NCBI RefSeq assembly: GCF_006170445.1
Contig: NZ_VCNA01000017.1
Location: 50,138-114,137, forward strand
Source of the DNA: Brevibacillus dissolubilis
GTDB lineage: Bacteria; Bacillota; Bacilli; Brevibacillales; Brevibacillaceae
Reading direction: 5' to 3'
DNA: 64,000 nt
Below are positions 1 to 8,497 of the stretch, piece after piece. Both the position numbers and the translations under genes were made by a program. Every line of letters begins with the position of its first letter. The first letter of the stretch is position 1. The notes below the pieces were generated by a model. That model worked only from the letters and a program-made list of their open reading frames with translations. It did not search any database and was not told the origin of the DNA.

Positions 1-1
1 A

Positions 2-49
2 ATAAGCGCAATCATCCTGCTCGTGATTTTTTCGTATTACGTTCTCTAA
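2..49 (+). CDS. C-terminal end of a membrane protein (partial)
   Basis: An open frame enters from the left edge and ends at a TAA at 47-49. The last fifteen residues are strongly hydrophobic (ISAIILLVIFSYYVL), like the last transmembrane helix of a membrane protein. The bulk of the gene is outside the window, so its family cannot be named. A terminator follows directly. Confidence 0.45.
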   Translation: MSAIILLVIFSYYVL

Positions 50-72
50 CAGATTCATGCCAATGGAAACAT

Positions 73-101
73 GCCGTACCTGTTCGCGGGTACGGCTTTT
101 T
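73..101 (+). terminator. Rho-independent terminator
   Basis: GCCGTACC (73-80) pairs perfectly with GGTACGGC (89-96) and is followed by a T run. It closes the gene entering from the left. Confidence 0.8.
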
Positions 102-198
102 GCTGTCATAGCCAGAAGGGTTTTCCAGGTAAGAGCGGAATTTCTTCACATAACACAAAATATCTACTCCAAAAAACAGACAGAAAGAAGGTCACCCT

Positions 199-993
199 AT
201 GAAAATCGTCTTAGCATCTGCCCGTTACCCACGTTCCTTACGGGAGGGGATCGACAACGCGGTCCGCCTCATCCGACAAGCAGGGGAGCAGCAGGGCGAG
301 ATCATCTGCTTTCCTGAAGGTTATCTCCCAGGTCTGAGAGGGCAGGGCTATGAGGTCGAGCCATACGATCATCAGGCTCAAACAGAGGCTCTCGAAGAAA
401 TCCGGTCAGCCGCCCAACAATGTGGGATCGCCGTGATTATGGGCATGGAATGGCAGACCAGCCTTGGTATCCATGTGGGTTCCTTTGTGATCTCGGAAAA
501 GGGCGAGGTCTTAGGCTTTCAGGCGAAAAATCAAATTGCTCCCGAGGAAGAGGCCTACTATGTTCCAGACGGCGTACGCCGAGTCTTCACCGTAAAGGAC
601 CTCACTTTTGGGATCACGATTTGCCACGAAGGCTGGCGTTATCCGGAGACGGTTCGATGGGCGGCGGTGAGAGGGGCGCAGATCGTGTTCCATCCGCAGA
701 TGACCGGATCCGATACAAGTGGGCCGACGCTGACCGAGTGGGGACATCCCGCTTCCCCGTATTATGAAAAAGCGATGCTTTGCCGCAGTATTGAAAATCA
801 TATTTATTTTGCCAGTGTCAATTACGCGTTGAAATATCAGGATTCGGCAACCAGTCTGATTTCTCCTGAGGGGGAATGTATGGCCTATATGCCGTATGGG
901 GAAGAAGGATTGCTGATATACGATATCGACCCGAGCCAAGCTACAGGGTTTTTGGCGAAGCGGTATAAGCCCGAGCTTTACCAAGAGGGTTAA
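199..993 (+). CDS. Carbon-nitrogen hydrolase (nitrilase superfamily)
   Basis: A 264-residue cytoplasmic enzyme of the nitrilase superfamily, which cleaves non-peptide C-N bonds in amides, carbamoyl compounds or nitriles. The Glu-Lys-Cys triad is visible: Glu40 in FPEGYLPG, Lys110 in AKNQIAPEE and Cys142 in ITICHEGWRYPE. Length is normal for a single-domain member. The ATG at 199 follows an AGAAAGAAGG ribosome-binding site. It stands alone between two terminators, so its pathway is not indicated by neighbours. The substrate cannot be told from sequence; omega-amidase-like, carbamoylputrescine amidase-like and general amidase roles are all possible. The family call is firm, the substrate is open. 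Confidence 0.85.
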   Translation: MKIVLASARYPRSLREGIDNAVRLIRQAGEQQGEIICFPEGYLPGLRGQGYEVEPYDHQAQTEALEEIRSAAQQCGIAVIMGMEWQTSLGIHVGSFVISEKGEVLGFQAKNQIAPEEEAYYVPDGVRRVFTVKDLTFGITICHEGWRYPETVRWAAVRGAQIVFHPQMTGSDTSGPTLTEWGHPASPYYEKAMLCRSIENHIYFASVNYALKYQDSATSLISPEGECMAYMPYGEEGLLIYDIDPSQATGFLAKRYKPELYQEG

Positions 994-1010
994 TCCCGAC
1001 TGAAAATAAA

Positions 1011-1063
1011 AGAAGCCCGGCCAGCCTGATGATAATCACGAGGCAAAGGTAGGGCTTCTTCTG
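1011..1063. terminator. Bidirectional terminator between convergent genes
   Basis: AGAAGCCC (1011-1018) pairs with GGGCTTCT (1052-1059) around a 33-nt loop. It lies between the nitrilase gene and the convergent alpha-glucosidase gene and may serve both. Confidence 0.65.
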
Positions 1064-1067
1064 TTCA

Positions 1068-2747
1068 TTATTTCGTCAGATGATAAACGACCGACTCATA
1101 AGGACGAAGCTTTAGTGCTTCTCCTGCTGTGCCATTCTGTTCATAGTTGCTGATCAAGACCTGCTTGTTATACCCGGCATAATCGGCAAGCGAGATCGAC
1201 ACTTGATCCTTCGTGAAGTTGTTGATCACAAGCAGCTTCTCATCGCCCAAGGTGCGGGTGTAGATGTAAGTCTTGTCATCAGCGATCCCTTCAACCAGAT
1301 CATACGTGCCATAGACGGCCACCTCATGCTGCTTGCGGAGCTGGATTAGCTGCTGGTAGTAGCGGTAGATGGAGTTCGCGTCCTTACGCTGTGCTTCTGC
1401 GTTGATTTCGGTATAGTTCGGGTTGAGCTTGATCCACGGGATACCTGTGGTGAAGCCGGCGTTGGCGCTGTCGTCCCATTGCATGGGGGTACGGGCGTTG
1501 TCGCGGCCTTTGATGTAGATGCCCTTCATGATGTAATCCTCGTCCAAGTCGTCGATTTTTGCTTCGCGGTAGTAGTTGAGGATCTCGACATCACGGTAGT
1601 CATCGATGGAGGTGAACTGCACGTTGGTCATGCCAAGCTCTTGACCCTGATAGATGTAGGGCGTACCTTGCATCAGCATATAGAAGGTGGCAAGCATCTT
1701 GGCAGAGACCTCGTGGTATTCGGAGTCATCGGCGAAGCGGGAGACAGAGCGTGGCTGATCGTGGTTTTCCAGATAGAGCGCGTTCCAGCCATGACCCTCC
1801 AAGCCTTTTTGCCACTTGGAAAGCACGTCCTTGAGATCGGCCAGCTTCCATGGCTGTACGTCAAACTTTCCTTTTTCCGTATGATCGAGGTTCATATGCT
1901 CGAAGTGGAAGACCATGTTGAATTTCCCGATCTTTTCGTCAGCATAGGCAAAAGCATCTTTTGGCGAGACACCTGGAGTTTCGCCGACGGTCATGATGTC
2001 GTACTTGGAGAGAACTTCGTCTTTCATCTCTTGCAGGAAGTCTTGGATGCCCTCTACATTGAGATGGCCGTCCCATGCAGCTACATAGCGCTTGTTGTCA
2101 GGGTTTGGCATGTCAGGGAATCCTGGAACCTTTTTGATGTGGGTGATCGCATCGACACGGAAGCCGTCGATCCCTTTGTCCAGCCACCATTTCATCATGT
2201 CATAGATGGCTTCGCGGACGGTCGGGTTCTCCCAGTTGAGGTCTGGCTGTTTGGCGGAGAAGAGATGCAGGAAGTACTCATCTGTTGCATCATCGTACTT
2301 CCAGGCGGAACCGCTGAAGATTGATTCCCAGTTGCTTGGCTCCTTGCCGCCTTTGCCAGGGCGCCAGATGTACCAGTCGCGTTTTGGATTGTCTTTGGAG
2401 GAGCGGGATTCGAGGAACCACGGATGCTCATCCGATGTATGGTTGGCGACAAGGTCCATGATCAGCTTCATGCCACGCCCGTGAACCTCAGCGAGCAGCT
2501 CTTCCCAATCAGCCATGGTGCCGAATTCATCCATGATGTCGCAATAATCGCTGATATCGTAACCGTTGTCATCATTGGGGGATTTGTAGACCGGACAGAT
2601 CCAGATGACGTCGATGCCCAGTTCTTTGATGTAATCCAGCTTCGAGATGAGACCGCGCAGATCGCCGATCCCGTCGCCGTTGCTATCCATAAAACTGCGT
2701 GGATAGACTTGATATACGACACTTTCTTTCCACCATTTCTTATCCAT
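1068..2747 (-). CDS. Alpha-glucosidase, GH13 (subfamily 31-like)
   Basis: A 559-residue cytoplasmic exo-glucosidase that removes glucose from the non-reducing end of malto- or isomalto-oligosaccharides. The GH13 set is complete: nucleophile Asp199 in GFRVDA, acid/base Glu256 in VGETPG and Asp330 in ENHDQPR; the N-terminal NGDGIGDL signature is also present. Residue 200, next to the nucleophile, is Ala. In this family Val at that site is linked to alpha-1,6 and Ala or Thr to alpha-1,4 specificity, so a maltose-type enzyme is inferred. The ATG at 2747 is chosen because AAGGAG lies ten bases upstream; an in-frame ATG 42 nt earlier has no such site. A TATAAT-like hexamer sits at 2798-2803 on the minus strand. 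Trehalose-6-phosphate hydrolase is a less likely alternative. Confidence 0.88.
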   Translation of the reverse strand: MDKKWWKESVVYQVYPRSFMDSNGDGIGDLRGLISKLDYIKELGIDVIWICPVYKSPNDDNGYDISDYCDIMDEFGTMADWEELLAEVHGRGMKLIMDLVANHTSDEHPWFLESRSSKDNPKRDWYIWRPGKGGKEPSNWESIFSGSAWKYDDATDEYFLHLFSAKQPDLNWENPTVREAIYDMMKWWLDKGIDGFRVDAITHIKKVPGFPDMPNPDNKRYVAAWDGHLNVEGIQDFLQEMKDEVLSKYDIMTVGETPGVSPKDAFAYADEKIGKFNMVFHFEHMNLDHTEKGKFDVQPWKLADLKDVLSKWQKGLEGHGWNALYLENHDQPRSVSRFADDSEYHEVSAKMLATFYMLMQGTPYIYQGQELGMTNVQFTSIDDYRDVEILNYYREAKIDDLDEDYIMKGIYIKGRDNARTPMQWDDSANAGFTTGIPWIKLNPNYTEINAEAQRKDANSIYRYYQQLIQLRKQHEVAVYGTYDLVEGIADDKTYIYTRTLGDEKLLVINNFTKDQVSISLADYAGYNKQVLISNYEQNGTAGEALKLRPYESVVYHLTK

Positions 2748-2942
2748 TAGACAGTTTCTCCTTATATGTACCTTAGTATGATCGTTCACTAATCCTTATT
2801 ATAAAGGTTTTTTCTATAGAATGCCCGAGGCAAAAGAAGTTTAGCGGCTATCCGAGTGATGGTTATTTCCTTCCAATCCTGCACATGTTACTATGAGAAA
2901 ATCCCCAAAAATCATCAAGGCAAGAAAGGAGGTTCTGACATC

Positions 2943-3605
2943 ATGAGATTTAGCTTCACCCGCTTGCTGTTATGTTTGGTAATCGGTGCTGGTATCGGTA
3001 CCCTGCTCGCACAGTTTCATGTTCAAATGGACTCGATCTATATGTTTATCGGGCTTTTTGCCGTGATTTTTCTGGCTTTCTATGGCTATACCTACTATAG
3101 GCTCTACAACACGAAGGATCTCAAGTGGGTAGACAAGTATATCCGGGACAACTTGAATAATCCTTACTATGCCTATCTGCATCATTATGTAGAGGGTGAT
3201 TTGTCACGTGCAGAAGAGAGTATCCGCAAGCTCAAGCCAGGCCTCAAAAACGACCTGATCCGTGATCTGGGACTGATCGCGATCTATATGGAAACCAAAA
3301 GGTATGAAGAAGCAAGACGATTATCCGAACAATTGAGTGTACCGGATGCCCGCCATTATTCATTGGGCCTTATTGCTTTGGTCCATAAAGACTGGGACGA
3401 GTATGCCTTTCACCGTGAGCAGCTCAAGGACAAGCGCTTTCGGCAGATTTTTGAGACGGAAGAGGCTTTTCACCGCGGAGATCTGAAAAAAGCAAAAGAA
3501 ACCGCTGACCGCCTTTTGGCCCAATCAGGCGGCATTACAAGGTATTTATTGGTAAAAGGAATCGAGCGGAGCGAGAATGATCCTGACCGAACCTTTTATT
3601 TTTAA
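2943..3605 (+). CDS. Membrane-anchored protein with TPR-like C-terminal region
   Basis: A 220-residue protein that I do not recognise as a named family. Two hydrophobic helices lie at about residues 6-25 and 31-52, followed by a soluble helical region with repeated helix pairs (DLSRAEESIRKLKPG, RYEEARRLSEQL, DLKKAKETADRLLAQ) that look like degenerate tetratricopeptide units. The likely layout is an N-terminal membrane hairpin with a cytoplasmic TPR-like platform for protein contacts. The start at 2943 is set by AAAGGAGG just upstream; the open frame extends further 5' but lacks a ribosome-binding site. It is divergent from the alpha-glucosidase gene and closed by its own terminator. Confidence 0.7.
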   Translation: MRFSFTRLLLCLVIGAGIGTLLAQFHVQMDSIYMFIGLFAVIFLAFYGYTYYRLYNTKDLKWVDKYIRDNLNNPYYAYLHHYVEGDLSRAEESIRKLKPGLKNDLIRDLGLIAIYMETKRYEEARRLSEQLSVPDARHYSLGLIALVHKDWDEYAFHREQLKDKRFRQIFETEEAFHRGDLKKAKETADRLLAQSGGITRYLLVKGIERSENDPDRTFYF

Positions 3606-3609
3606 ACGA

Positions 3610-3662
3610 TGCCAATGTTTGGAATGTATATTCCTTGCATTGGCATTTTGTTTTGTTTTTTA
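3610..3662 (+). terminator. Rho-independent terminator
   Basis: TGCCAATG (3610-3617) pairs with CATTGGCA (3638-3645), followed by a long T-rich tail. Confidence 0.8.
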
Positions 3663-4112
3663 ATATCAGAACCATCCTACTGAATTGAATGATCGTTCAA
3701 CTAACCTCCAGAGGCAAAATGCGAGTGGAAATGTTACTGCAAACGGAAATCGTCCGTCAACTCCAATCAGCGCCGCGTCAGAATCTATTTACATGTATAT
3801 CGATTTTGACAAATGATTTCCGGGGAAAACAAAAAGGGCGTTTATCTGCATCGAAATCTTTTTACAAACGAAATAATTCCTTTTCCTATCAATTGGTATA
3901 AAAAGCTCAACAATCAAATAATTTTGTTGTGTAAATATTTTTTAAAATTTATGAAGGAAGTCAGAAAAGTTTGTAGAATAGTATTAACAATAGGAATTAT
4001 AATAGTATTTATTGGATTCATACTTTTTTAGAATGCCAGTCATTACTATTGTGTTTCCTCATATTCTCAGAGGGTAGTTTTCTATCCATATAAAAAGAAA
4101 GGGTGGTTTTCA
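3663..4112. other. AT-rich intergenic region before the first M6 protease
   Basis: About 450 bp without a convincing gene. TGAATGATCGTTCA (3686-3699) is an imperfect palindrome of the sort bound by TetR-family regulators. ATG at 3951 would start a 26-residue hydrophobic peptide ending at 4031 (MKEVRKVC then an aliphatic stretch), but no ribosome-binding site is visible. The promoter of the protease gene must lie here; I see no clear -35/-10 pair. Confidence 0.3.
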
Positions 4113-6365
4113 GTGAAGATGAACAAATCGATCGCTGCTCTGCTTTCTACTTCTTTCCTTGTAGGGGCAATGGTAAGCGTTCCAGTTACCACATCTGCTA
4201 AAACCGATGAACACAAGCATCAGCACTCTGTTGATCTGGCAACAGTGAACACAGAGCGTCTCATCAAAGCGCTCAAAGCAAAAGGCGTGATCCCAGAAGG
4301 CGCAACTCAAGAAGAAATCGACGAGATGGTAGCTGAATTCCTCAGCGATCGCCAAGTTCCACACGGTCTTGACGAATCCACTGAATTCGGTAAAAAGCTT
4401 GCGAAAAACCAAGCAATCGTCCAATCCAAAGCAGTAAAAAACATCAACAACGCTAAAGAAGGTCAACTCGAAGCGAAATTCCGCAATGTTCACAAAGATA
4501 ACATCGTAATCGCGCTCGTTGAGTACCAAGACCAAAAACACAACCAACTCCCAGTTGTGCGTGATTCCATCTGGCTTGAAGACTTCAATGCAGAACACTA
4601 TGACAGCATGCTGTTCAGCCCATACGGCTACCGCACTCCAGACGGTGTAGCCATGACTACTATGGCTCAATACTACTTCGAGCAATCCGGTGGTACTTGG
4701 ACTGTTGACGGTACAGTTGTTCCTTGGACACTTGCTAAAAACAACAAAGCTTACTACGGTAAGAACGATGAGAACGGCAATGACCCGGCTCCACGTGAAC
4801 TCGTTGTTGAAACTCTTGAAGGCGTAGGTAAATCCATCGCTGGTAAAGAAGATCTCTACGACCAACGTGACCCATACGATATCGATGGCGACGGCAATGT
4901 AATGGAAGCAGACGGCATGCTCGACAACCTGATGCTCGTACACGCTGGCGTGGGTGAAGAGACAGGGGAAGACGATGATGCGATCTGGTCCCACCGTTGG
5001 ACTCTCCGCCGTCCGACTGCAATCCCTGGCACTACCCTCAAAGCATACGACTACATGATCCAACCTGAAGACGGTGCACCAGGCGTATTCGCGCATGAGT
5101 ACGGTCACAACCTGGGTCTCCCAGACCTCTACGATACTTCCCGTAACGGTCATGACTCCCCAGTAGGTGCTTGGTCCCTCATGTCCTCTGGTTCCCACAC
5201 AGGTAAAGTGTTCCAAACTGCACCAACCGGCTTCGATCCTTGGTCCAAAATGTGGCTCCAAGAAACTTACGGTGGTAAATGGATCTCCCCAACTGTGATC
5301 AATCACGAAGACCTCGATAACAAGAAGAAAACGGTAAAAATCAACGAAGCAATCTCCAGCAAGCCAGATGGCAAATTGATCAAAATCGATATGCCAGAAG
5401 TAGAAAAACTGCCACCAACTAAACCTTTCGAAGGCAGCTTCTCTTACTTCTCTGACGAAGGTGACAACCTCGACACCCGTATGACTTCCCAAGAAATCGA
5501 TCTGACTGGTGCAAAAACAGCGACCCTCGCATTTGACACCTACCGTCAAATCGAAACAGGTTATGACTACCTCTACATCAATGTCATCGACGCTTCTGGC
5601 AAAAAGCACGAAGTGAAAGTTTGGGATGACTCCACTGATGGCGATTGGGTAAATGAAGAAATCGATCTTTCCGCATATGTTGGCGGTAAAATCAAAGTTG
5701 AATTCAACTACGTAACAGACGGCGGTCTTGCTCTGCAAGCATTCTACGTAGACAACATCACCGTTACTGCTGATGGCAAAACCGTATTCTCTGACGATGC
5801 AGAAGGCGAGAAAAAATTTGAACTCGACGGTTTCATCCACTTCGATGGCAAAGGTAAATTCTTCCCTGCATACTACCTCGTTGAGCTCCGTTCCCAAAAC
5901 GGCGTAGACGCTGGTCTCAAATACTTCCGCCGCAGCGACACTTGGTTCACTTACGATCCAGGCGTACTGGTATGGTACTACGATGGCCGTTTCGGTAAAA
6001 CGCAAGACAACAACACCTCTAACCACCCAGGTTTCGGTATGCTTGGTGTAGTTGACTCCCACCAACGTGTACACTACTGGAACAATGAAGACGGCAATGC
6101 AGAGAAAATCGCTGACTCCCGTTACCAAGTTCTTGACGCAGCATTTGGCTTCAACAAAACTTCCGGTATCGAACTCGACTACATCTTCGGTACAATGAAC
6201 TACCCAGCACTCCCTGGCGTAGACACCTTCTACGATGGCAACGACTACACCATGCCAGAAGTACCTGAGATCGGTAAAGTTCTCCCTGAAGTTGGTCTCC
6301 AAATCAAAGTAAAAGGTATCTCTAACGACTTCACCCGTGCAGTTGTTGAGCTGTCCAAAAAATAA
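4113..6365 (+). CDS. Secreted M6 metalloprotease, immune inhibitor A-like (copy 1)
   Basis: A 750-residue secreted zinc protease of the M6 (InhA) family, which degrades extracellular proteins. A signal peptide covers about residues 1-30 (basic start, hydrophobic core, TTSAK). A propeptide-like segment follows to about residue 115. The catalytic domain holds HEYGHNLGLPD with His328, Glu329, His332 and Asp338, the HExxHxxGxxD motif of the family. The C-terminal third is beta-rich, as in InhA. A GTG start at 4113 follows AAAGGGTGG; an ATG six bases later is possible. The second copy at 11018 also starts with GTG and shares long stretches such as FSDDAEGE. Codon choice is strongly biased (TTA, CTA and TCA almost absent), consistent with very high expression. 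Confidence 0.93.
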   Translation: MKMNKSIAALLSTSFLVGAMVSVPVTTSAKTDEHKHQHSVDLATVNTERLIKALKAKGVIPEGATQEEIDEMVAEFLSDRQVPHGLDESTEFGKKLAKNQAIVQSKAVKNINNAKEGQLEAKFRNVHKDNIVIALVEYQDQKHNQLPVVRDSIWLEDFNAEHYDSMLFSPYGYRTPDGVAMTTMAQYYFEQSGGTWTVDGTVVPWTLAKNNKAYYGKNDENGNDPAPRELVVETLEGVGKSIAGKEDLYDQRDPYDIDGDGNVMEADGMLDNLMLVHAGVGEETGEDDDAIWSHRWTLRRPTAIPGTTLKAYDYMIQPEDGAPGVFAHEYGHNLGLPDLYDTSRNGHDSPVGAWSLMSSGSHTGKVFQTAPTGFDPWSKMWLQETYGGKWISPTVINHEDLDNKKKTVKINEAISSKPDGKLIKIDMPEVEKLPPTKPFEGSFSYFSDEGDNLDTRMTSQEIDLTGAKTATLAFDTYRQIETGYDYLYINVIDASGKKHEVKVWDDSTDGDWVNEEIDLSAYVGGKIKVEFNYVTDGGLALQAFYVDNITVTADGKTVFSDDAEGEKKFELDGFIHFDGKGKFFPAYYLVELRSQNGVDAGLKYFRRSDTWFTYDPGVLVWYYDGRFGKTQDNNTSNHPGFGMLGVVDSHQRVHYWNNEDGNAEKIADSRYQVLDAAFGFNKTSGIELDYIFGTMNYPALPGVDTFYDGNDYTMPEVPEIGKVLPEVGLQIKVKGISNDFTRAVVELSKK

Positions 6366-6381
6366 GTCCCGCACCAACAAA

Positions 6382-6416
6382 AAGAAGCCCTGAGGAAATC
6401 CTTAGGGCTTCTTTTC
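6382..6416 (+). terminator. Rho-independent terminator
   Basis: AAGAAGCCCTGAGG (6382-6395) pairs with CCTTAGGGCTTCTT (6400-6413). It lies between the M6 protease and the convergent peroxidase gene and could act on both strands. Confidence 0.85.
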
Positions 6417-6443
6417 CGTGTACGGCTATAGATAGTAGAAAGA

Positions 6444-6926
6444 CTATGCCAGCGCTGCTTCGATCGCCTGAGTCAGTTCTTGGCTGGTCGGCTCTACACG
6501 GCTGTTGAAGCGGCCTGCGATGGAGCCGTCCTTGCTGATCAGGAATTTCTCGAAGTTCCATGCTACATCGCCTGCAGGCTCAGCGTGGGTAGTCAGGAAT
6601 TGGTACAGAGGGTGCTTGCCGTCGCCCTTGATCTCCACCTTGTCGAACAGATCGAAGGTGACACCGAAGTTGCGGGAGCAGAAGGTCTGGATCTCTTCGA
6701 TGCTGCCTGGCTCTTGACCGCCGAAGTCGTTGCACGGAAAGCCGAGGACACGCAGACCCTTGTCGCGGTATTTTTGGTTAAGCTCTTCAAGTCCTTTGTA
6801 TTGCGGAGTGAAGCCGCACTCGGAAGCGAGGTTGACGATCAGGAGGACTTGTCCTTGGTAAGCGGCGAGGGTCTTCTGTTCTCCGCCGGCGGTAGTGACT
6901 GTGATGTCGTAAATGGATTGGCTCAT
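6444..6926 (-). CDS. bsaA: Glutathione peroxidase-family thiol peroxidase
   Basis: A 160-residue cytoplasmic peroxidase that reduces hydroperoxides. The peroxidatic residue is Cys37 in NLASECGFT, so this is the cysteine (non-selenium) form. Cys65 in FPCNDFGGQEPG and Cys83 in QTFCSRNFG are also present; in thioredoxin-dependent members the latter position is the resolving cysteine, so thioredoxin rather than glutathione is the likely electron donor. Trp123 and Asn124 in AWNFEKF complete the active site. An AAAGGAG site lies about 12 bases before the ATG. The gene is monocistronic, converging on the M6 protease gene. Confidence 0.92.
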   Translation of the reverse strand: MSQSIYDITVTTAGGEQKTLAAYQGQVLLIVNLASECGFTPQYKGLEELNQKYRDKGLRVLGFPCNDFGGQEPGSIEEIQTFCSRNFGVTFDLFDKVEIKGDGKHPLYQFLTTHAEPAGDVAWNFEKFLISKDGSIAGRFNSRVEPTSQELTQAIEAALA

Positions 6927-7062
6927 GGATCAAAACAGCTCCTTTGTCATGATAAATACAGGTTTTACCTCCCCATAGGATACAATTGCACAACCGCGTG
7001 AGCAAGGCGGGGAAGTGAAAAAATTGGTTTTTTTTGTCGGATTTTTGTGGTAAACTAAGTAG

Positions 7063-7198
7063 TGCTTAAGGAAAGAAAAGGCCACAGGTGCGGTAACACC
7101 CGTGACCTTATACAATAGACGTTCCCATCGAGGACGGCTTGTACTTGCAGGAATGACCGCCAAATTACTCAGTTGAGTCCGGCGGTCATTTTCGTTTT
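7063..7198 (+). ncRNA. Putative antisense antitoxin RNA of a type I toxin-antitoxin locus
   Basis: An extended -10 element TGGTAAACT (7048-7056) would start a plus-strand RNA near 7063. It contains the hairpin 7080-7107 and ends at a strong terminator: AATGACCGCC (7152-7161) pairs with GGCGGTCATT (7181-7190), then TTCGTTTT. The RNA is antisense to the 3' end and trailer of the toxin mRNA on the minus strand. The layout matches known type I loci of Firmicutes with holin-like toxins; activity is inferred. Confidence 0.65.
7070..7107 (-). terminator. Terminator of the toxin mRNA (minus strand)
   Basis: On the minus strand GGTCACGGGTG (7107-7097) pairs, with G-U pairs, to CACCTGTGGCC (7090-7080) and is followed by TTTTCTTTCC. 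The loop GTTACCGC resembles that of the similar hairpin at 33892-33929. Confidence 0.65.
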
Positions 7199-7272
7199 GA
7201 AGAGGCGGTTAACAGGGCGATAATCAATGTGCCGAACGTCAGCATCAACGACAAGCTTTCGTATACTGACAT
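7186..7272 (-). CDS. Holin-like toxin peptide (Hol_Tox family), 28 residues
   Basis: A 28-residue peptide: MSVYESLSLMLTFGT, a hydrophobic stretch LIIALLTA, then a basic tail SSKRK. This is the pattern of the putative holin-like toxin family found across Firmicutes, expected to insert in the membrane. A strong ribosome-binding site (GAAGGGGGTGG) precedes the ATG at 7272. An extended -10 sequence TGATATAAT lies at 7355-7363 on the minus strand. The gene's 3' end is overlapped by the antisense RNA described separately. The small size means the gene is easily missed by gene callers. Family recognition is good; toxicity is inferred from the family. Confidence 0.82.
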   Translation of the reverse strand: MSVYESLSLMLTFGTLIIALLTASSKRK

Positions 7273-7354
7273 GACCCCACCCCCTTCCCTTAGGGAATCC
7301 ACAAAGCTGTAAACAGCCGGTTCTCGTGGGAAGCGAATACTGTATCTGGTAAAT

Positions 7355-7363
7355 ATTATATCA
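7355..7363 (-). promoter_or_regulatory. Extended -10 promoter of the toxin gene
   Basis: TGATATAAT on the minus strand (TATAAT at 7360-7355), about 80 bases upstream of the toxin ATG. No good -35 is present, as expected for an extended -10 promoter. Confidence 0.55.
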
Positions 7364-7408
7364 CGGTCTTTGCCAATATTGAATCAAAATGTGTTTTTGT
7401 CACAATTG

Positions 7409-8176
7409 TTAAAGCAGTTTGATTCCGCTGATGAGGATGATGGTGGAGATAGCAATGCGCAGGAAGGTTGTGGGAACCTTGGTAGAGAGGATACTGCCGA
7501 GAAATACTCCCGGAATTGAGCCGGACAACAGCTGCAGGACGATGGGGTAATCAACAGTTCCGAAGCTCGCGTGTGCAAGCCCGGCTGCTGTCACCAGTAC
7601 AAAGGCGTGGGCGATGTCGGTACCGACGACCTGTTTGCCGCTGAGGGAGTAGAAGTACATCAGAGCGAGAGCGAAAAGCGAGCCGCTGCCGACTGAGGTT
7701 AGACCAACGATAAAGCCCAGAATAACTCCGATCGCAATGGTGATTCCGCGCTTTTCAGCGGTCGTTTTGAGTTGCCACTTATTCGGTTTGGGATCGCGCT
7801 GGGATCTGAATGTTTTGATGATCATGACGATCGGAATGAGGATGAGCGCGACACCGAGGATTTTTTTAATGATAACATCCGTTCCACCGTACAAATGCTC
7901 CAGCCAATGAATGACGTTGACAGCTACGACTGCACTCGGAACACTACCGATGGCAAAGTAGAGGGCGATTTGAAAGTTGACTGTTTTTTGCCTCCAATGC
8001 TGGAAGGCTCCGAATACTTTGGTGATCGAGTTATACACCAGATCGGTGCCGACTGCAATTGTGGGCGATATGCCGAGCATGATGAGGATCGGGGTAAGCA
8101 GTGCGGCTCCACCGACGCCGGTCAGCCCGACGAGGAAGCCGACCATCAGGCCGATAACCGTTAAGGTAATGTCCAT
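7409..8176 (-). CDS. TauE/SafE family sulfite/organosulfonate exporter
   Basis: A 255-residue polytopic membrane protein with about eight hydrophobic helices. The N-terminal repeat GFLVGLTGVGGAALLTPIL and its internal counterpart GFIVGLTSVGSGSLFALAL show the family's inverted duplication. Members move sulfite, sulfonates or related anions out of the cell; the substrate here is unknown. The start at 8176 (MDITLTVIG) follows AAGGAAGGG; an upstream in-frame extension has no ribosome-binding site and is polar. No sulfur-metabolism genes are adjacent, so the family call is all that can be supported. Confidence 0.88.
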   Translation of the reverse strand: MDITLTVIGLMVGFLVGLTGVGGAALLTPILIMLGISPTIAVGTDLVYNSITKVFGAFQHWRQKTVNFQIALYFAIGSVPSAVVAVNVIHWLEHLYGGTDVIIKKILGVALILIPIVMIIKTFRSQRDPKPNKWQLKTTAEKRGITIAIGVILGFIVGLTSVGSGSLFALALMYFYSLSGKQVVGTDIAHAFVLVTAAGLAHASFGTVDYPIVLQLLSGSIPGVFLGSILSTKVPTTFLRIAISTIILISGIKLL

Positions 8177-8398
8177 GTCGTAACCCTTCCTTGTTCCGTA
8201 ATTCTGAAACTTGCCTTGCAAACTAATAACAAAGTATGGATATCCGCCTGTTGTGGTGCGAATTCCTCCAAAAATAGGCATGTGCCTTTTGGGGCAAAAC
8301 CTCATAATATGCAGACCGAAAGCTGTAAAAAAGTTGTCAAGTACAATGCTTGCTTTTAAGACTATGTACGTTATAGTAAAATTAGCAATTCTCTTCTG

Positions 8399-8428
8399 TT
8401 GACGTCACACTTTTCTTTTCGATACAAT
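8399..8428 (+). promoter_or_regulatory. Sigma-A promoter of ctaB
   Basis: TTGACG (8399-8404), an 18-bp spacer and TACAAT (8423-8428), about 70 bp upstream of the ctaB start. Confidence 0.75.
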
Positions 8429-8497
8429 GAAACTCGTATGACTATGGTGTGATTAGAACGGACCGTACCTCACATAAGAAAGGAGTACGAGGGAACC

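Noticed and set aside
57..317. 86-codon frame near the left edge
   Set aside because: It spans a terminator and overlaps the nitrilase gene in another frame with no ribosome-binding site.
2777..3699. ATGATCGTTCA occurring at about 2777 and 3689 as a shared operator
   Set aside because: Only two short matches in AT-rich DNA with different flanks; chance cannot be excluded.
3689..3901. 70-codon frame before the first M6 protease gene
   Set aside because: No ribosome-binding site and unremarkable sequence in an AT-rich gap.
4110..6380. 756-codon open frame on the minus strand across the first M6 protease gene
   Set aside because: It is the exact shadow of a gene with signal peptide and zinc motif; its sequence is low in plausible domains and arises from codon bias.
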